Shown piece by piece: positions 1 through 13,839 of a stretch of DNA of 64,000 nucleotides (positions are counted from its first letter, which is position 1; every line of letters starts with the position of its first letter). The position numbers and the translations under genes were made by a program. The notes beneath the pieces are model-generated. The model was not told the origin of the DNA, made no database searches, and saw nothing but the letters and a program-made list of their open reading frames with translations. Source of the stretch: Nymphaea colorata (Eukaryota > Streptophyta > Magnoliopsida > Nymphaeales > Nymphaeaceae); contig NC_045145.1 of assembly GCF_008831285.2 (NCBI RefSeq), positions 7,626,802 through 7,690,801 on the forward strand. Reading direction: 5' to 3'.

Positions 1-2236
<2,236 letters not shown>

Positions 2237-2342
2237 CCCTTGGCTCCTTACAAGACTCAAACATCAAACTTGATCTACACCCAGAAATTCCCTTGGCTCC
2301 TTACAAGATTCAAACATCAAACTTCATCTACACCCAGAAATT
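2237..2342. repeat. 53-bp tandem duplication
   Basis: Two adjacent copies of a 53-bp unit start at 2237 and 2290 with CCCTTGGCTCC. They differ by only a couple of substitutions, so the duplication is fairly recent. It lies about 400 bp upstream of the GH3 start codon. Confidence 0.9.
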
Positions 2343-2383
2343 TTAAGCAATGATTCAATGTCATGGTAGCCAAAAACAAAATT

Positions 2384-2637
2384 TGTCTCAAAAGTTTTGG
2401 TCATGTCCAGGTGTGTTTTTTTTTTGCTGCAATTCAAAGTTATACCGTCCACCATATACCAAGACAAATCAAAATCTTAAAAGCATTGGAGGTTTTTTAG
2501 TCTTAAAATAACCATTTAGAAAAAAGCGGAAAACAAATTTAACTGAGTTCATAAAAAGACAGAGGACAGGACAAATGGGCCACAGTATGTCGGCTGTTCA
2601 TTGAAGAAGGTGGCGCCGTCTGGACGATTTTTGTCTC
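2384..2637 (+). promoter_or_regulatory. candidate auxin-response elements of GH3
   Basis: TGTCTC occurs at 2384-2389 and 2632-2637, and TGTCGG at 2588-2593, all in the orientation of the gene. TGTCTC and TGTCGG are the known binding hexamers of auxin response factors, and GH3 genes are classic early auxin genes. Hexamers also occur by chance, so only their clustering within 360 bp of a GH3 start codon makes this worth noting. I found no convincing TATA box. Confidence 0.4.
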
Positions 2638-2720
2638 TTGTGGCAGTACCATGTGCTCATCTGCTTACATATTTGGATATCCTTTTCTCTATATCGACAG
2701 CCCTTTCCGCTCAAATTTCA

Positions 2721-2739
2721 GAGGGAGAGAGAGAGAGAA
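2721..2739 (+). repeat. GA-rich tract in the 5' leader of GH3
   Basis: A GAGAGA tract ends immediately before the chosen ATG at 2740. GA/CT tracts in 5' leaders are common in plant genes and support this ATG as the start. Confidence 0.6.
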
Positions 2740-3056
2740 ATGGAGAAAGAAGGGAGTCTGAGGTTGAGGCGAATTGCGATGAAGAAGGAGGAGGTGGAGG
2801 CATTGGAGTTCATAGAAGAGATGACGAGTCATGTAGATGAGGTGCAGCAGATGGTGCTGGACGACATCCTCTCCACCAATGCCAACGCTGAGTACCTACA
2901 GAGGCATGGGATATTCGGTGGAAGTACAGACTTGAAAACCTTCAAGTCCAAGCTGCCAATCATCGAATACCAAGACATCCTGCCCGATGTACGAAGGATA
3001 GCAAACGGTGATCCTTCACCCATTTTTTCCGCCCAACCTGTCACCGAGTTTTTAAC

Positions 3057-3092
<36 letters not shown>

Positions 3093-6000
3093 GGTTATTA
3101 TATCTTACACGGCTCCTTCCTCCTGGAATCAAAAGACTGGTAATTTGGGTTGAACTAAGATACTGTGGTGGGGTTCAGGGGCGGTCCAACCAACTCCAAC
3201 GGGGCTGGGTTTTGTACAAAAGGGCTGAGTTTCGTAGATTGAATATGCGTAGAATCAAACTGAACCTAAAAAAAAGGGTTTTCCTAAGAATAAAATATAT
3301 GGAAACATGACTACGATGTCCGTAATTAACGTCAATTATATATACTCAATCGTAATTTCTTGCTAATTATTTATAATGAGCTATTTTCTTATTTTCTTAA
3401 CCTGGTCTCTCTCTCTCTCTCTCTCTTTTTTTAAATGATGGTTAGTGTAACCTTGGTTCCATTCTTAGAGGACGCTCTCCTACTAAGGGATGTTGATTTG
3501 GGTTGAGGGTTGACCTTGTGGATAATGTGGTTATGTTAGCGCCCTTATCTCTCTCTCTCTCTTACAAGTTTTTGTTTCTTACACAGCTTTCTCCCCATGG
3601 TATCAAAAGAGTGTTTGGGTTGAAGCTAATGTGGTGGGGTCTCTCTCTCTCAACAATAATTTCTTGCTAATTATTTATAATGGGCCATTTTCTTATTTAC
3701 AACAAAGCTCAGCATAAATAACAGCACAGTGATTTTATTCCTTTATAAACTAAAAGTGTGAGTATACTTTGAAAATCGTTTCACTTTTTAGTATTTTCCC
3801 AACCCATTCTTGCCTTTCTTTTAAAAGTACCATCAGAGAAATTAGACGCTTAATTTCTGTAGGCGAAAGGAAATGGAAACCGAATCTTCTGTCCACTCAC
3901 CATTGCTTCTTCCTGCTTCCTCAAACTATGCGCGCGTTAGAGCATTATTGCAAATTCTCAGGGAAGTTGAATGTCGCTTCTTTTGGCAGCTCAGGAACTT
4001 CAGGGGGTGAGCGGAAAATGGTCCCGGTGATTGCAAACCATCATGAAGGGACTTATACATTCTTCGGATGGCTCATTCCCGCCATCTTGAACAAGTAAGA
4101 GATTACATTGGCTTTTTTATTTTTCACCCCGTGAAGTACATATCCTCTATTTGGTGAATGAAATGGGTCATCAACCTCACAGTGTACAAGCATAATTTTA
4201 CTCTCACTGCTTTTTACTAGTTTTAAGTATTCATTGTGAATTTCGTGATCAGCAATATGGTATGAAAAACTGTAGTTCTTTCGGTTAACATTGGAACATC
4301 TTAGTATCCACAGTTTTGAAGTTGTTGTATAAATCAGAATGCGTGGGTTATTCCATTTTAGGTAGACATTTTGAATCAATTTTAAGCTAATGAAGTATCG
4401 AGAAATATCATGGTACTAAGTTAATATATAATGATCTCAGATTAAATGAAATTCATCATTGAATCAAAAAGCACCAACAATGAATCTAAGGATGATCAAT
4501 AATGAAAAAGGAAAGAACGTCAATCACTATATTTTCACCTCAATAAGTTCTGTTATTGCCTACAGTATTCTGCTAAATATGAGAATGATCACAATCCAAG
4601 GAATTGAATGAAAAAAATCTGTTTTGAACTAGAACTGCTGACAAAGAAGCACCATATTCTGCTCATTTCTTGGTTATGACCCTTGGGTTATAAAGAATCT
4701 ACTGCAGATGCAGGGAGAAAATCGACCGAAGAACAAATGAATGTTAATGAGGAGACAATAGAGCTTAATTCACCTTGTCTCCAAAGGCCACAAAGTAATT
4801 TGATGCGACTCTGGAAGAATGAGTAACAGAGAAAAGGAAAAGCAAAAGGTGGATAACATGTCCAATGTTTGCTGCAAAATTCATAAATGGTAACTGGAGT
4901 GACAAAAGATTTGTTATTTTCTTCAACTATGATAAACAAGTGAACATGTGCAGCAACAAAATTAATGTTGTTTTTGGTGAAGTACACTTGAACAAAGAAT
5001 GTATAAACTATAAACTATACTGAAGATTTACAAATATATGGAAAAAGTTGCTATAGCATATAATTTTTTAAATGGGTTTATGTATCAACGTTAATAAAAT
5101 ACTTCATGCCTATGGACGAAAAACAAAAGAAATTCAAGGAACCATACCTGCCTAGTAGAGCTTCTTGAAAGGCTCCTTAACGACAAATAGTGCCCAAAAA
5201 CCAGAACTGCTGGCAAGAATAAATATGGGGCCAGGTACTGTTTTTATCCTCATATTTTTTTCTTCATGTGTTTTTGGGCTTATGCAGGACAAAAGTTCAT
5301 TACATCTTAAACATTAATAGCGTATTGATGATGGCTGTGTTCTTTTGTAACAAACAGGTATATTTCAGGACTAGATAAAGGAAAAGTCCTACACTTCTTC
5401 TCTACTAAAACAGAGACCAAGAGTCCAGCTGGAATTATCATGCGGCCAATACTTACAAGCTACTATAAAAGTTCTCAATTTCTTTGTAAGCACTATGCTA
5501 ACATCAATTACACCAGCTCCATTCCCTCCATCCACTGCACAGATGTCTTCCAAAGCTTGTATGCTCAAATGCTTGCCGGCCTAGCTGACCGGCTTGCCGT
5601 CTTTCAGATAGGTTCAGTTTTTCCACCAAGCTTTCTCCAGGCTATCCGCTTTCTTGAGCTTCACTTTCAGGACCTTGCAGCAGATATTGAGCATGGGACA
5701 GTCAATCCACAAGTCACTGACACAGCAATTAGAGCAGCATTAGTAAACATTCTCACCCCGGACCCAGAAAATGCAGCACACATAAGGAAGGAATGTTCAA
5801 GTGGGGATTGGCAGGGTATCATTAGGAGGATTTGGCCGAATACAAAATTCCTGGATATTTTAGTGTCAGGAGCAATGGTGCAGTATATCCCAAGCTTGAA
5901 CTTCTACAGTGGGGACTTGCCTTTGGCCAGCTATCTCTATGGATCATCAGAGTGCTTAGTTGGGTTGAACTTATATCCTTTTACTAAGCCTGAGGACATC

Positions 6001-8426
6001 GCCTATACCATTATGCCTAACATGGCATACTTCGAGTTTTTGCCTGTCAAGCCTGTAGATGATGTTGGCCAGATAAGGGCAGAGCAAGTGGTGGACCCTG
6101 TGGATTTGGCTCACGTAGAGGATGGAAAAGAGTATGAGATTATTGTGACCACTTATTCTGGTAAAAATTTATGTAGTTTTCCTCAGTCACATGACTCTGT
6201 GTGTTTTTGCATTTTCCCAAAACATGAATCATATGAGAGAGTGTCCTCTAGTTTCAGCAAAATTTGATCTGGCACATCCACATAGAAACATGCACACACA
6301 TATATAATAACTCTAGCATGAACTCCCTAATGTACCTACTAGCTGAGGCTTTTGGCTATTTTAGTTTCCCAATTTAAAATGTGCATGCCCAGGTCATTGT
6401 TCTTGTGCTTGGTGCAGAGATTTCAACTTTGTTTCCTTTATCGAAAATAGGATTTATTGAGTATGAAATATTTATTGCAATTTTAGGCTGTTTGTTATGA
6501 AATTTACAAGAACATGTATGTGCTTCATCTCACGCAATCTAACTATTCTCTCTAAGACATTAATGGTGTAAGAGATAGAGAACCCTCATTGTTTTACAGT
6601 CTTCTTTAAGCAAGTTAATAGTATGGATACAATGCTTTAATTGATCTGTTGTACAAAATACGTTAGGGCAAAGAGCTTGATTTCCTAAAGTTAAGTTTTC
6701 AGTAAATTCTAAAAATACCAAAGCTAGCAGTTCACCATATGTAACATAAGTTATGCTGTAGACGGATTAGATGAAAATCATGTTAAAGCATGTCTGGACT
6801 TGCCTTCAATATAAACTATGAGATTAACCTCTCTCTCTCTCTCTCTCTCTTCACACACACGCACACACACACACATATATATATGACATGTTTTCTTGTG
6901 TAAAGTTACATTTTGAAGTCAAAATACTAAGTACCTGTTCCTATACATGGCAGCTTATGAACTGCCAATAATATTGACCAAACATTTCAAAGTAGTACCA
7001 CTTTTTTTTTTGGAAAATAGTGACAGTCATCCATTTGTGGCTTCTTTATGTAAGAAACAAAAATTTAGTTTATTTAATTTTGTTATTTATGTATGTTTCT
7101 GAAAAACTGAAAGCATAGATGCTCATTTTGCAAAAGTGAAAGCATAGATGCTCAATTGGCTGAGCTAATTCGATCTATGCTTTGTCTTTAGGAAAATAAG
7201 CATTGAGGAATGAACTATAGGCTTAAATTTGAGAAAATGTTTCAACTGTGCTTGCCTAGAAAGGCCCAAGTAAAAAGGTTAGGCCAAGAATACACACTAA
7301 AACTCAATTAATAGTCTGTGTTGTAGTTGGTTTACCAGCTTTGTAACCTTCCCTTTCACCATAACTGATGGCAAAAGCATCTAACAATTTGCTTCTTTTG
7401 GGATGTGCAAATGAAATAAATCAACCATGAAAAGTAACTTTTGGATTTCAGACATTCTCCATTGTTGTTAAATTATATCCAAGATATTATGAATTTATTA
7501 AAAAAATAACCTTTTCAAAATATGTCTATAAGATTTTAAATTCTACATTTTCATTGTTCTTGGCTTCTAAAGCCTTTCATACATGTTCAGGAAATATGAC
7601 TTTATGTCAGTCTATACGTTCTCAAACTTGTAGATGACATCTACAAAGTTTTAGTTTAAGAGGAAAAAGTCAAAACCCTTAAAAACATATGGCGTAGTAA
7701 GGCAATCCAGAAATGGTAGGACTTGTTTATGCACACACATACAGATAGATGGAATCAACCAATTAAGGGATTAATAACTTTTCCTTATTGCTCATGGGAT
7801 GATTTTTTTTTCCTCATGCCTCACTAGGTCTTTACCGCTATAAAATTGGAGACGTACTAAGGGTTGCCAAATTCTACAACAAAGCTCCCCAATTCCAGCT
7901 TGTTGGCCGGAAAAATGTTTGCCTCAGCATTGATGTGGACAAAACAGAAGAGACAGAGTTACAGAAGGCCATAGCTGCAGCTGAACTTTCTCACCTTAGG
8001 CCACATAATGCAAGAGTTCTTGACTACACTTGCTATACTGATGTTAAGACAATTCCAGGGCATTATGTTATTTACTGTGAACTTCCACCAGACAATTATA
8101 GTGAGAACTCTTCATTCTCACTGATAATCGACCAATGCTGCCTCACTATTGAAGAGTCGCTAAATTCTGTTTACAGATCACTGCGTGCCTACTACAAAAG
8201 AATAGGACCATTGGAGATCAAGCTTGTGAAAAGTGGCACATTCCATGAAGTAATGGACCATGCTATAGCTAGAGGTGCTTCTGCTGCACAATACAAGCTT
8301 CCTAAGTGTGTCAAATCTACTTGGATGCTGGAGATATTGGAGGCGAGGGTTGTGTCAGCTCATTCTAGTCCAGGTGTTCCAACTTGGTCGCCATGTCCAC
8401 AGCAGAAGATGGCTTCAAACGGATAA
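2740..8426 (+). CDS. GH3: GH3 acyl-acid amido synthetase, likely IAA-amido synthetase
   Basis: This gene probably encodes an ATP-dependent enzyme that adenylates an acyl acid, most likely indole-3-acetic acid, and joins it to an amino acid, lowering free auxin in the cytosol. I place exons at 2740-3059, 3990-4094, 5358-6160 and 7828-8426. All introns are GT-AG (phases 2, 2 and 1), and the joined length of 1827 nt gives 608 residues, the usual size for the family. The three adenylating-enzyme motifs are present: SSGTSGGERK at residues 107-116, YGSSEC at 336-341 and GLYRYKIGD at 410-418. The C-terminal end VVSAHSSPGVPTWSP resembles auxin-type GH3 proteins rather than the jasmonate enzyme JAR1. 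No stop or frameshift is seen. The start could also be the second Met (2779), but 2740 directly follows the GA-rich leader. Substrate choice is inferred. Confidence 0.93.
3060..3989 (+). repeat. GH3 intron 1 with CT tracts and internal duplication
   Basis: The intron opens with a CT run (3060-3090), and further CT tracts occur at about 3407-3428, 3550-3562 and 3642-3650. The segments near 3360-3410 and 3660-3710 share TTGCTAATTATTTATAATG, and the segments near 3100-3175 and 3570-3640 share a cTTACACrGCTyyyTyCyC-like stretch. The intron therefore grew by local duplication seeded by the CT tracts. Confidence 0.7.
6161..7827 (+). other. GH3 intron 3 with CT/CA microsatellites
   Basis: This is the largest GH3 intron (1667 bp), bounded by GT at 6161 and AG at 7826-7827. 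It holds a (CT)n-(CA)n-(TA)n compound microsatellite at about 6832-6884 and otherwise only AT-rich DNA. Intron 2 (4095-5357) is also AT-rich and without repeats I recognise. Confidence 0.75.
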
Positions 8427-10354
8427 GCTCAAGTTTCTGGAAGGAGATCTACTTGCATTATATTTTGTCTGCGGGTCTGTATTGGTTGTATACAATTTTC
8501 TGGTGGTTCTATCTATCTATGAACATGAACTTCTTCCCTACTTCACCATGCACGCCTATGCACATACAAGAAAACAAAATACTGCCAACCAAAATGGTAG
8601 CCACCGTTCAGTGGCAGAACATGCCCAGCTTCAGACTTACCTCTCTAGCTGCGTCAATGCCCAAGCAAAAAGATACCCAGCTTCAGATTTAAAGCTTGAA
8701 CGAGAAAAGGAATGAAAAACACTCAATCTTTTCTTTTTGTAAAACTAAAAAAACTATGAAAAAGAATTGAAGATACATCTTTTCTAAGTTGATAGGACAT
8801 GAAAGTTCTCTAAGTAAAACACTAAGCAAACCGGATTTTTTGAAGTTATAAGTCGTGGAGGCAGTGCCTTGTTTTTGCTTACTAAACTGTGGTGGATAAT
8901 TGAGATCAATAAGTTAAACAAGATTGGACAATGGTTGTAAGCAATTCACATGCATAATTATGCATATTTAAAGATTTTGACGCCCCTTTCCTTTTCTTTT
9001 AGTACATATTAAGTTCTTAAATCAATTGAAAATTACCTTATCCATGTGGATAGAGCTAACGCATTTGCATCCTTTTACATGTACATGGATTGGGTGTGTG
9101 TGTGTGTGTGTGTGCATAATTCAAACGTTTTACATATGTTTCAGACTAATATATCTTCATGCAAATTTAGACTTGAAAATCAGGTAAAGACAATATGTAC
9201 AGTATTAGTTAGAATTACCGAGTGTTGATCTTCTCTAGCCAGTATAGATGGAATGTATATAACCATGGTTTAATATATTTTAACCCTCAAGTTTATATAT
9301 TTGAATAGTAGAAAAAAATCAATAAGAAAGCAATAGTATTGGAATAAAAAATATCTTATCTTTTATTGAACAAATGACAATAATGGTCTAATAAAAAGAT
9401 GACAATGTGCCAAAACTTGTTTATTAAGATAACAGGCTTTGAAGGATGAAAATATGATGTTAGGCAGAACCCTTTAACTCTTTCTATTTTTTTATTTTGT
9501 CTATTTTAAAACTTCGATTTCATTTCATAAGAACATGTATAAATATCAATATAATTTAATTTCAATGAAAAATAGCATCACTAAATGCTTTTGGGATATT
9601 TTCTGGATTTTAAATTCAATTCTGCCTTTTATCAAAATCCCCTTGAATACCTTACTATTTTACCATGTTTTTACGAATATAATTTTTAATATTATCAAGA
9701 TTAAGAACTTATAGTTAACACTTTCTTATTATTTGCATAACGCCATTGGTTTATTGTTTTTATTTAAAGAAAATATTTATTATAGTTATTTTTCCAAAAT
9801 TTACTTTAATAAAACCTCAACATGCTAAATTTCATTATCTATTTAAGTTTTTTTTTTCAGAACATTGGTTGTACAAACATAAAACAAAACATATGTGCAC
9901 ATAAAAAAGGAACTAAAAGTACAGGCATCTTTCTTATGGCGGCACTAATTTGCTTGAACTATATGCCCGTGCTCTTTAAAAATAAAATTTATGTTCCATC
10001 ACTGCTGCCACGGCTATCACCCATGTTTCTTTGGAAAAGATGAGTCCTACCTATAACCCTCTCGTGAGGATGACAAATAACAAATACGCACATACACACG
10101 TATATGGGTTTAACCAGAATCTCTTTTCATTCTCATTATTTTTACATACTTCTCTCTTTTTCCTTCCATTTTCTCATTTTTTTCTTTTTCAGAACTACTG
10201 GAGTCCATTCTAAGATTAATGGATCCAAGGGTGGACTAAGAGAGACTTAATCTCAGTGTATGAAAGGAGACTTAGAACAGTGACTAAATCATCGACATAG
10301 ACCAATACCATTGAAAAGATTACTGCTACATCGCTTGGAAGTGAGGATGAGACT
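8427..10354. other. 3' flank of GH3, AT-rich, no gene seen
   Basis: The first few hundred bases presumably include the GH3 3' UTR, but no polyadenylation signal stands out. A (TG)n run lies at 9094-9114. Short open frames here (for example 8275-8715 and 9822-10043) have no recognisable domain and overlap the GH3 3' end or AT-rich DNA. Confidence 0.6.
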
Positions 10355-10407
10355 TGTAAAAAGCGAACTGGCGCTTTTCGTGCATAAATCCGGCCCCCCT
10401 TTATAAC

Positions 10408-10419
10408 TGGTATCAGAGC
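10408..10419 (+). promoter_or_regulatory. tRNA-Met primer-binding site of the viral copy
   Basis: TGGTATCAGAGC is complementary to the 3' end of plant initiator tRNA-Met and primes minus-strand synthesis in caulimovirids and many plant retrotransposons. No LTR end (CA) abuts it. It follows directly on the block that also ends the viral intergenic region at 31353, which fits a pararetrovirus rather than an LTR element. Confidence 0.85.
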
Positions 10420-11842
10420 CTAGTACGCTCTTGGTCTTGTAAGTATGTTTTGTCTTTAATGTCAGTTTTTATGTGTGTTTAAAGTTTTTTTTCGTGTTTC
10501 GCTTATAAGCCGAACGAGAAAGTCTCTTCCCCGGAAGCATGTATCTTTACATATGCCTGCATAATCTGTTGTTATGAATCTTTGTGTTTTATGTTGAAAG
10601 TTCTGGCCCTAGCCAGGATCTATGCATAGGAACCATGCTTTATAAGAAAGAACCTGCTGTAACATGTTTTGTTCATGATCTGATTCCCGTGTTTTTGAGT
10701 TCTTTATTCTTTGGACGAGCCACTATGTAAATCCTTTAAAACCAAAAGGCTATTGTGGAAAAGAAGTACCCATGAGGCGAGGAGGCCGTTTAGGAGAAAA
10801 ATAGTAGACAAACGGTGAGGTTTGAATGGGATAACAAGGTGTCGCACATGGTGTTCTATGAAAAGAGAATATAACAAGTTTTCGAAATTGGGGGAATCAT
10901 ACCATAAGCTTACCATGTTTTAGTTTGTTCTTTTTTATAATAGATGTGTTATCTGTTCGTAGAACCCTGTTCCTGTGAAAAGAATTTTTCCAACCTAAAA
11001 CTAAAGACTCGTAAACAGAGTGTGAAGTTGTATGCTTGATACATAGGACTGTGGGATAAAAAGAGATGAGTACATAGTAGGCTCAAGAACCTTTTGATTT
11101 CGAAAAACTGTAGCCTTAAGAACCCTTTCATTTCAGCAAAATGTGTTTTTCAAAAAATCCAAAAATATTTACTAGCAGTTTAATTAGTTTACTGAATTTT
11201 CTTTCGTATTATTATATGCATAACATAGAATATTTGAATCCTAAAATATACCCAAAACATAAGACCCGAAAAACTAGTAAACTTTACAGACCTTTATGAG
11301 TGATAAAGAAGATATTTACATACAAAGTCTGAAAGAAACAAGAACCTACTACCCCGATGCAGAAGGACTAACCAGATACGATCCACCTAGTAGTTCTGAT
11401 AAACTTATAGTTCGCCAACTAAACCTTATAATATTATGCTGATAAAACTAAACCAAAGAATTAGCCAACTCGAACGAACCATAGGCAAAAAACCAGAACC
11501 ACAGGAAGCAAACCTAGAAGAATTAACCAAAAGACTAGACAAACTAAACATAGGAAACGGTGGGATCAAATCTACCCCTACCCCTATTCCTAAAGCTTTT
11601 TCTAGAAGATAATAGTTGTAAGACGTTCTTTTTCTAGTCTCAGACACTAATGAGATAAGGTGATATAGACGAAAATCTATTAACTAGAATAATTCGAACC
11701 CAGGGTCCAGCCCTAGAACATTAGAAGAAATAATCGATGTAAATAGAGATTTAGAAATCTACTATAATCATCAACTCTCTTTGTTAAATCCTAGAACTCT
11801 ATATAGGACAGGGACTTGGAGTGTTAACCACAGTTAGTCATA

Positions 11843-12448
11843 ATAAGCAGAGAAGAAGAAGTTTGTGTAATTACTGAACATCAAAACATTGGCATCGTTA
11901 GTCACGACAGTATTAAATAATTATTACGAAACCATAATAGATTTATCCATCTTAGTTTAATAATTATAGGAATTAAGGGTTTAGCCAGAAGAAATCTAGG
12001 AACAAAAGTATTAATCACTTTACTAGATAAGAGATGGGCAAACGATGCTAGGAAGGCCATTATAGAAAGCATGAAAATTGGTATGTCTAACAACAAAGGC
12101 ATATTTTATTGTGCACCCGATTTCTTGCTAAGCATAAGAGACCTTGAACATATTATCATAGGAATTCAAACTAAAGGATATGAAACGTTTACGGGAAAAG
12201 CTAATTTACTTGTAAATGTTGGATTCTTAGGAAAAGTAACTAATAGTAGTACTACAAAGTACAAAATCGATACTAAGGCTATAATCGAATCTATGACTAG
12301 TAAAGGTATCAGGATGATTAAGCCTATGGCTATTGATCCTGAAGAATTAGAAGACTTAGATTGGAATATTAGTAAAAATCTAGAAATAAATACTAATGTC
12401 AAAGTTCTTGAAGAAAGTTTAATGTTTTGTGAGATTTTTAGACTATAA
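11843..12448 (+). pseudogene. caulimovirid movement protein (30K superfamily), broken
   Basis: One frame runs from about 11843 to a stop at 12446-12448, interrupted by an in-frame TAA at 11918-11920. It shows the 30K movement-protein core: a hydrophobic segment ending in GIKGLARRNLG, then the conserved aspartate in LLDKRW, then IFYCAPDFLLS and KGYETF, in the order known for caulimovirid movement proteins. These proteins form tubules or gate plasmodesmata for cell-to-cell spread. Its upstream part (from about 11700) is too degraded to delimit. It lies just 5' of the coat-protein frame, the usual caulimovirid order. Confidence 0.75.
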
Positions 12449-12509
12449 AGAAAAACAACATAAAGAAGAAAACGAATCTGAAGAATTTTGAAGCCAGATA
12501 GAAGATTAA

Positions 12510-12883
12510 ATGGAAGCCTTAGAAAATAATTGTATTCTACTTCCTAAGAGATTTGACTTATCAAAAGAAGATATCCTTAGACTAGAAATAAAATTAGTCG
12601 CAGAAGGAAAAATTCAAGAAGAAGAAAACCTATATATAGATCCTACGAGAAATATCAAGATAAATAGACTAGAAGATGCTTATATGCAGAAACCAATGAA
12701 CATCTCAAAAAATCTTATGGAAATAGATGCCCCAGAATCTTCCTTAGTTACTACAAGGAGATCACCACAAGCTCAACAACAACCTCAACAACAAGCACAG
12801 CCCCCGTCAACTCCACCTGTACTATTCTATTCACCTAGACAACCCCCTAGAAGACCTTATGTAGAATATAAAGAAAGAGATAC
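12510..12883 (+). pseudogene. viral polyprotein segment between movement and coat proteins
   Basis: This open frame of about 124 codons follows the movement-protein stop in a different frame. Its N-terminal half is mixed-charge. The C-terminal half is a low-complexity Gln/Pro linker (about residues 85-115), typical of spacers between caulimovirid polyprotein domains. It runs into the Tat-1 LTR at 12884, and viral coding resumes at 27784 after the duplicated GATAC. I assign no function of its own. Confidence 0.6.
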
Positions 12884-13110
12884 TGTAATCACCCCAAATT
12901 TTTCTAAAGGAATATGATGTTTTATCAAAGTGCGAAATTCAAATTTAGGCACAAGATTCAAATCCAAAATACAACTCTTAGATCCAAATTAAATCCAAAA
13001 TACTACTTTCAGATCCAAATTAAATCCAAAATACTACTTTCAGATCAAAATTAAATCCAAAATACTACTTTCAAATCCAAAACCCAAGTTCAGATCCAAA
13101 TCGATCATTT

Positions 13111-13545
13111 AAGACTAATTTGCCATTCCTTTTGACCAAAAAAACCTCCTTTTAAAGGATAATTTTAGTCTTTTTTGGTGGACAAGACCAATTTGCCCTA
13201 CCTTTTGACAAAAAAACCTCCTTTTAGAGGGTAATTTTAGTCTTTTTAGGTGGACAAGACCCATTTGCCCATCCTTTTGACAAAAAAACCTCCTTTTAGA
13301 GGGTAATTTTAGTCTTTTTAGGTGGACAAGACCCATTTGCCATTCCTTTTGACCAAAGAACCTCCTTTTAGAGGGTAATGTTAGTCTTTTTGGGTGGACA
13401 AGACTCATTTGCCATTCCTTTTGACCAAAGAACCTCCTTTGACAAGGTAATTTTAGTCTTTTTGAGTAGACAAGATACCCCATCTGTCCTTCCTTTTGAC
13501 CAAAAAATCTCCTTTTGGAGGGTGATTTTAGTCTTTTTAGGTAAA
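13111..13545 (+). repeat. 72-bp tandem array in Tat-1 5' LTR
   Basis: Six units with a period of 72-74 bp start near 13121, 13194, 13266, 13338, 13410 and 13484. Each contains CCTTTTGAC(C)AAA, AACCTCCTTTTAGAGG and a GGTAATTTTAGTC core. The array lies just upstream of the TATA-like box. Minus-strand open frames over it are repeat artefacts. Confidence 0.92.
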
Positions 13546-13580
13546 AAAAATTCAAATTTTGAGTTTTGGCTCCAAAATCC

Positions 13581-13590
13581 TATATAAATA
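13581..13590 (+). promoter_or_regulatory. TATA-like box of Tat-1 5' LTR
   Basis: CCTATATAAATACCCC lies downstream of the 72-bp array in a GC-skewed setting and has the classic plant TATA form. It probably sets the start of the element's genomic RNA. The corresponding segment is deleted from the 3' LTR. Confidence 0.55.
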
Positions 13591-13839
13591 CCCCCCATAT
13601 CCCCCCTTTGGGCAAGAAGAAACTCTAGTGTATTCTCACTTGAAGACTTAGAGTTTCTCTTAAGCTCTCTCTCTCTCCCTCTTCCTCTCTCCATATTCCT
13701 CTCCAACTTGAAGCAAACTACAACCCTCTTGGAGGCATCATCTTGGAGCTTCACTCAAAGGGGATTTCAAGTGAAGGTGTTTATCTTCCTTAGGTCATTT
13801 CTCATTAGAGGTATATAATCATCATCCCTTTCATTTTTT

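Larger units (their letters stand above)
10355..12883 (+). mobile_element. endogenous caulimovirid, part A, left portion
   Basis: This is the left part of an integrated plant pararetrovirus. It begins with a 53-nt block (10355-10407) that recurs at 31301-31353. A tRNA-Met type primer site, a long noncoding leader, a movement-protein region (up to 12448) and the start of the coat-protein polyprotein follow. The leader from 10420 to about 11700 has no intact coding frame. The copy is interrupted at 12884 by the Tat-1 retrotransposon and resumes at 27784. It is an old, broken copy with stops in every reading frame. I saw no clear host/virus junction signature, so the left border is set at the repeated block. 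Confidence 0.75.

Noticed and set aside
5440-6267. Using Met 5440 as the start of a separate short gene
   Set aside because: It is inside GH3 exon 3 (5358-6160), and its last 36 codons lie in intron 3.
2740-8426. GH3 as a JAR1-type jasmonate-amido synthetase
   Set aside because: The C-terminal VVSAHSSPGVPTWSP and the FLTSSGTSGGERK segment fit the auxin-type group better; substrate remains unproven.
10408-10419. TGGTATCAGAGC as the primer site of another LTR retrotransposon
   Set aside because: No LTR ends before it. The preceding 53 nt match the viral intergenic end at 31301-31353, and a caulimovirid movement protein follows.
13115-13754. Minus-strand proteins with repeated KRLKLPSKRRFFGQK-like units
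   Set aside because: They are the translation of the 72-bp LTR array; period and frame coincide because 72 is divisible by three.
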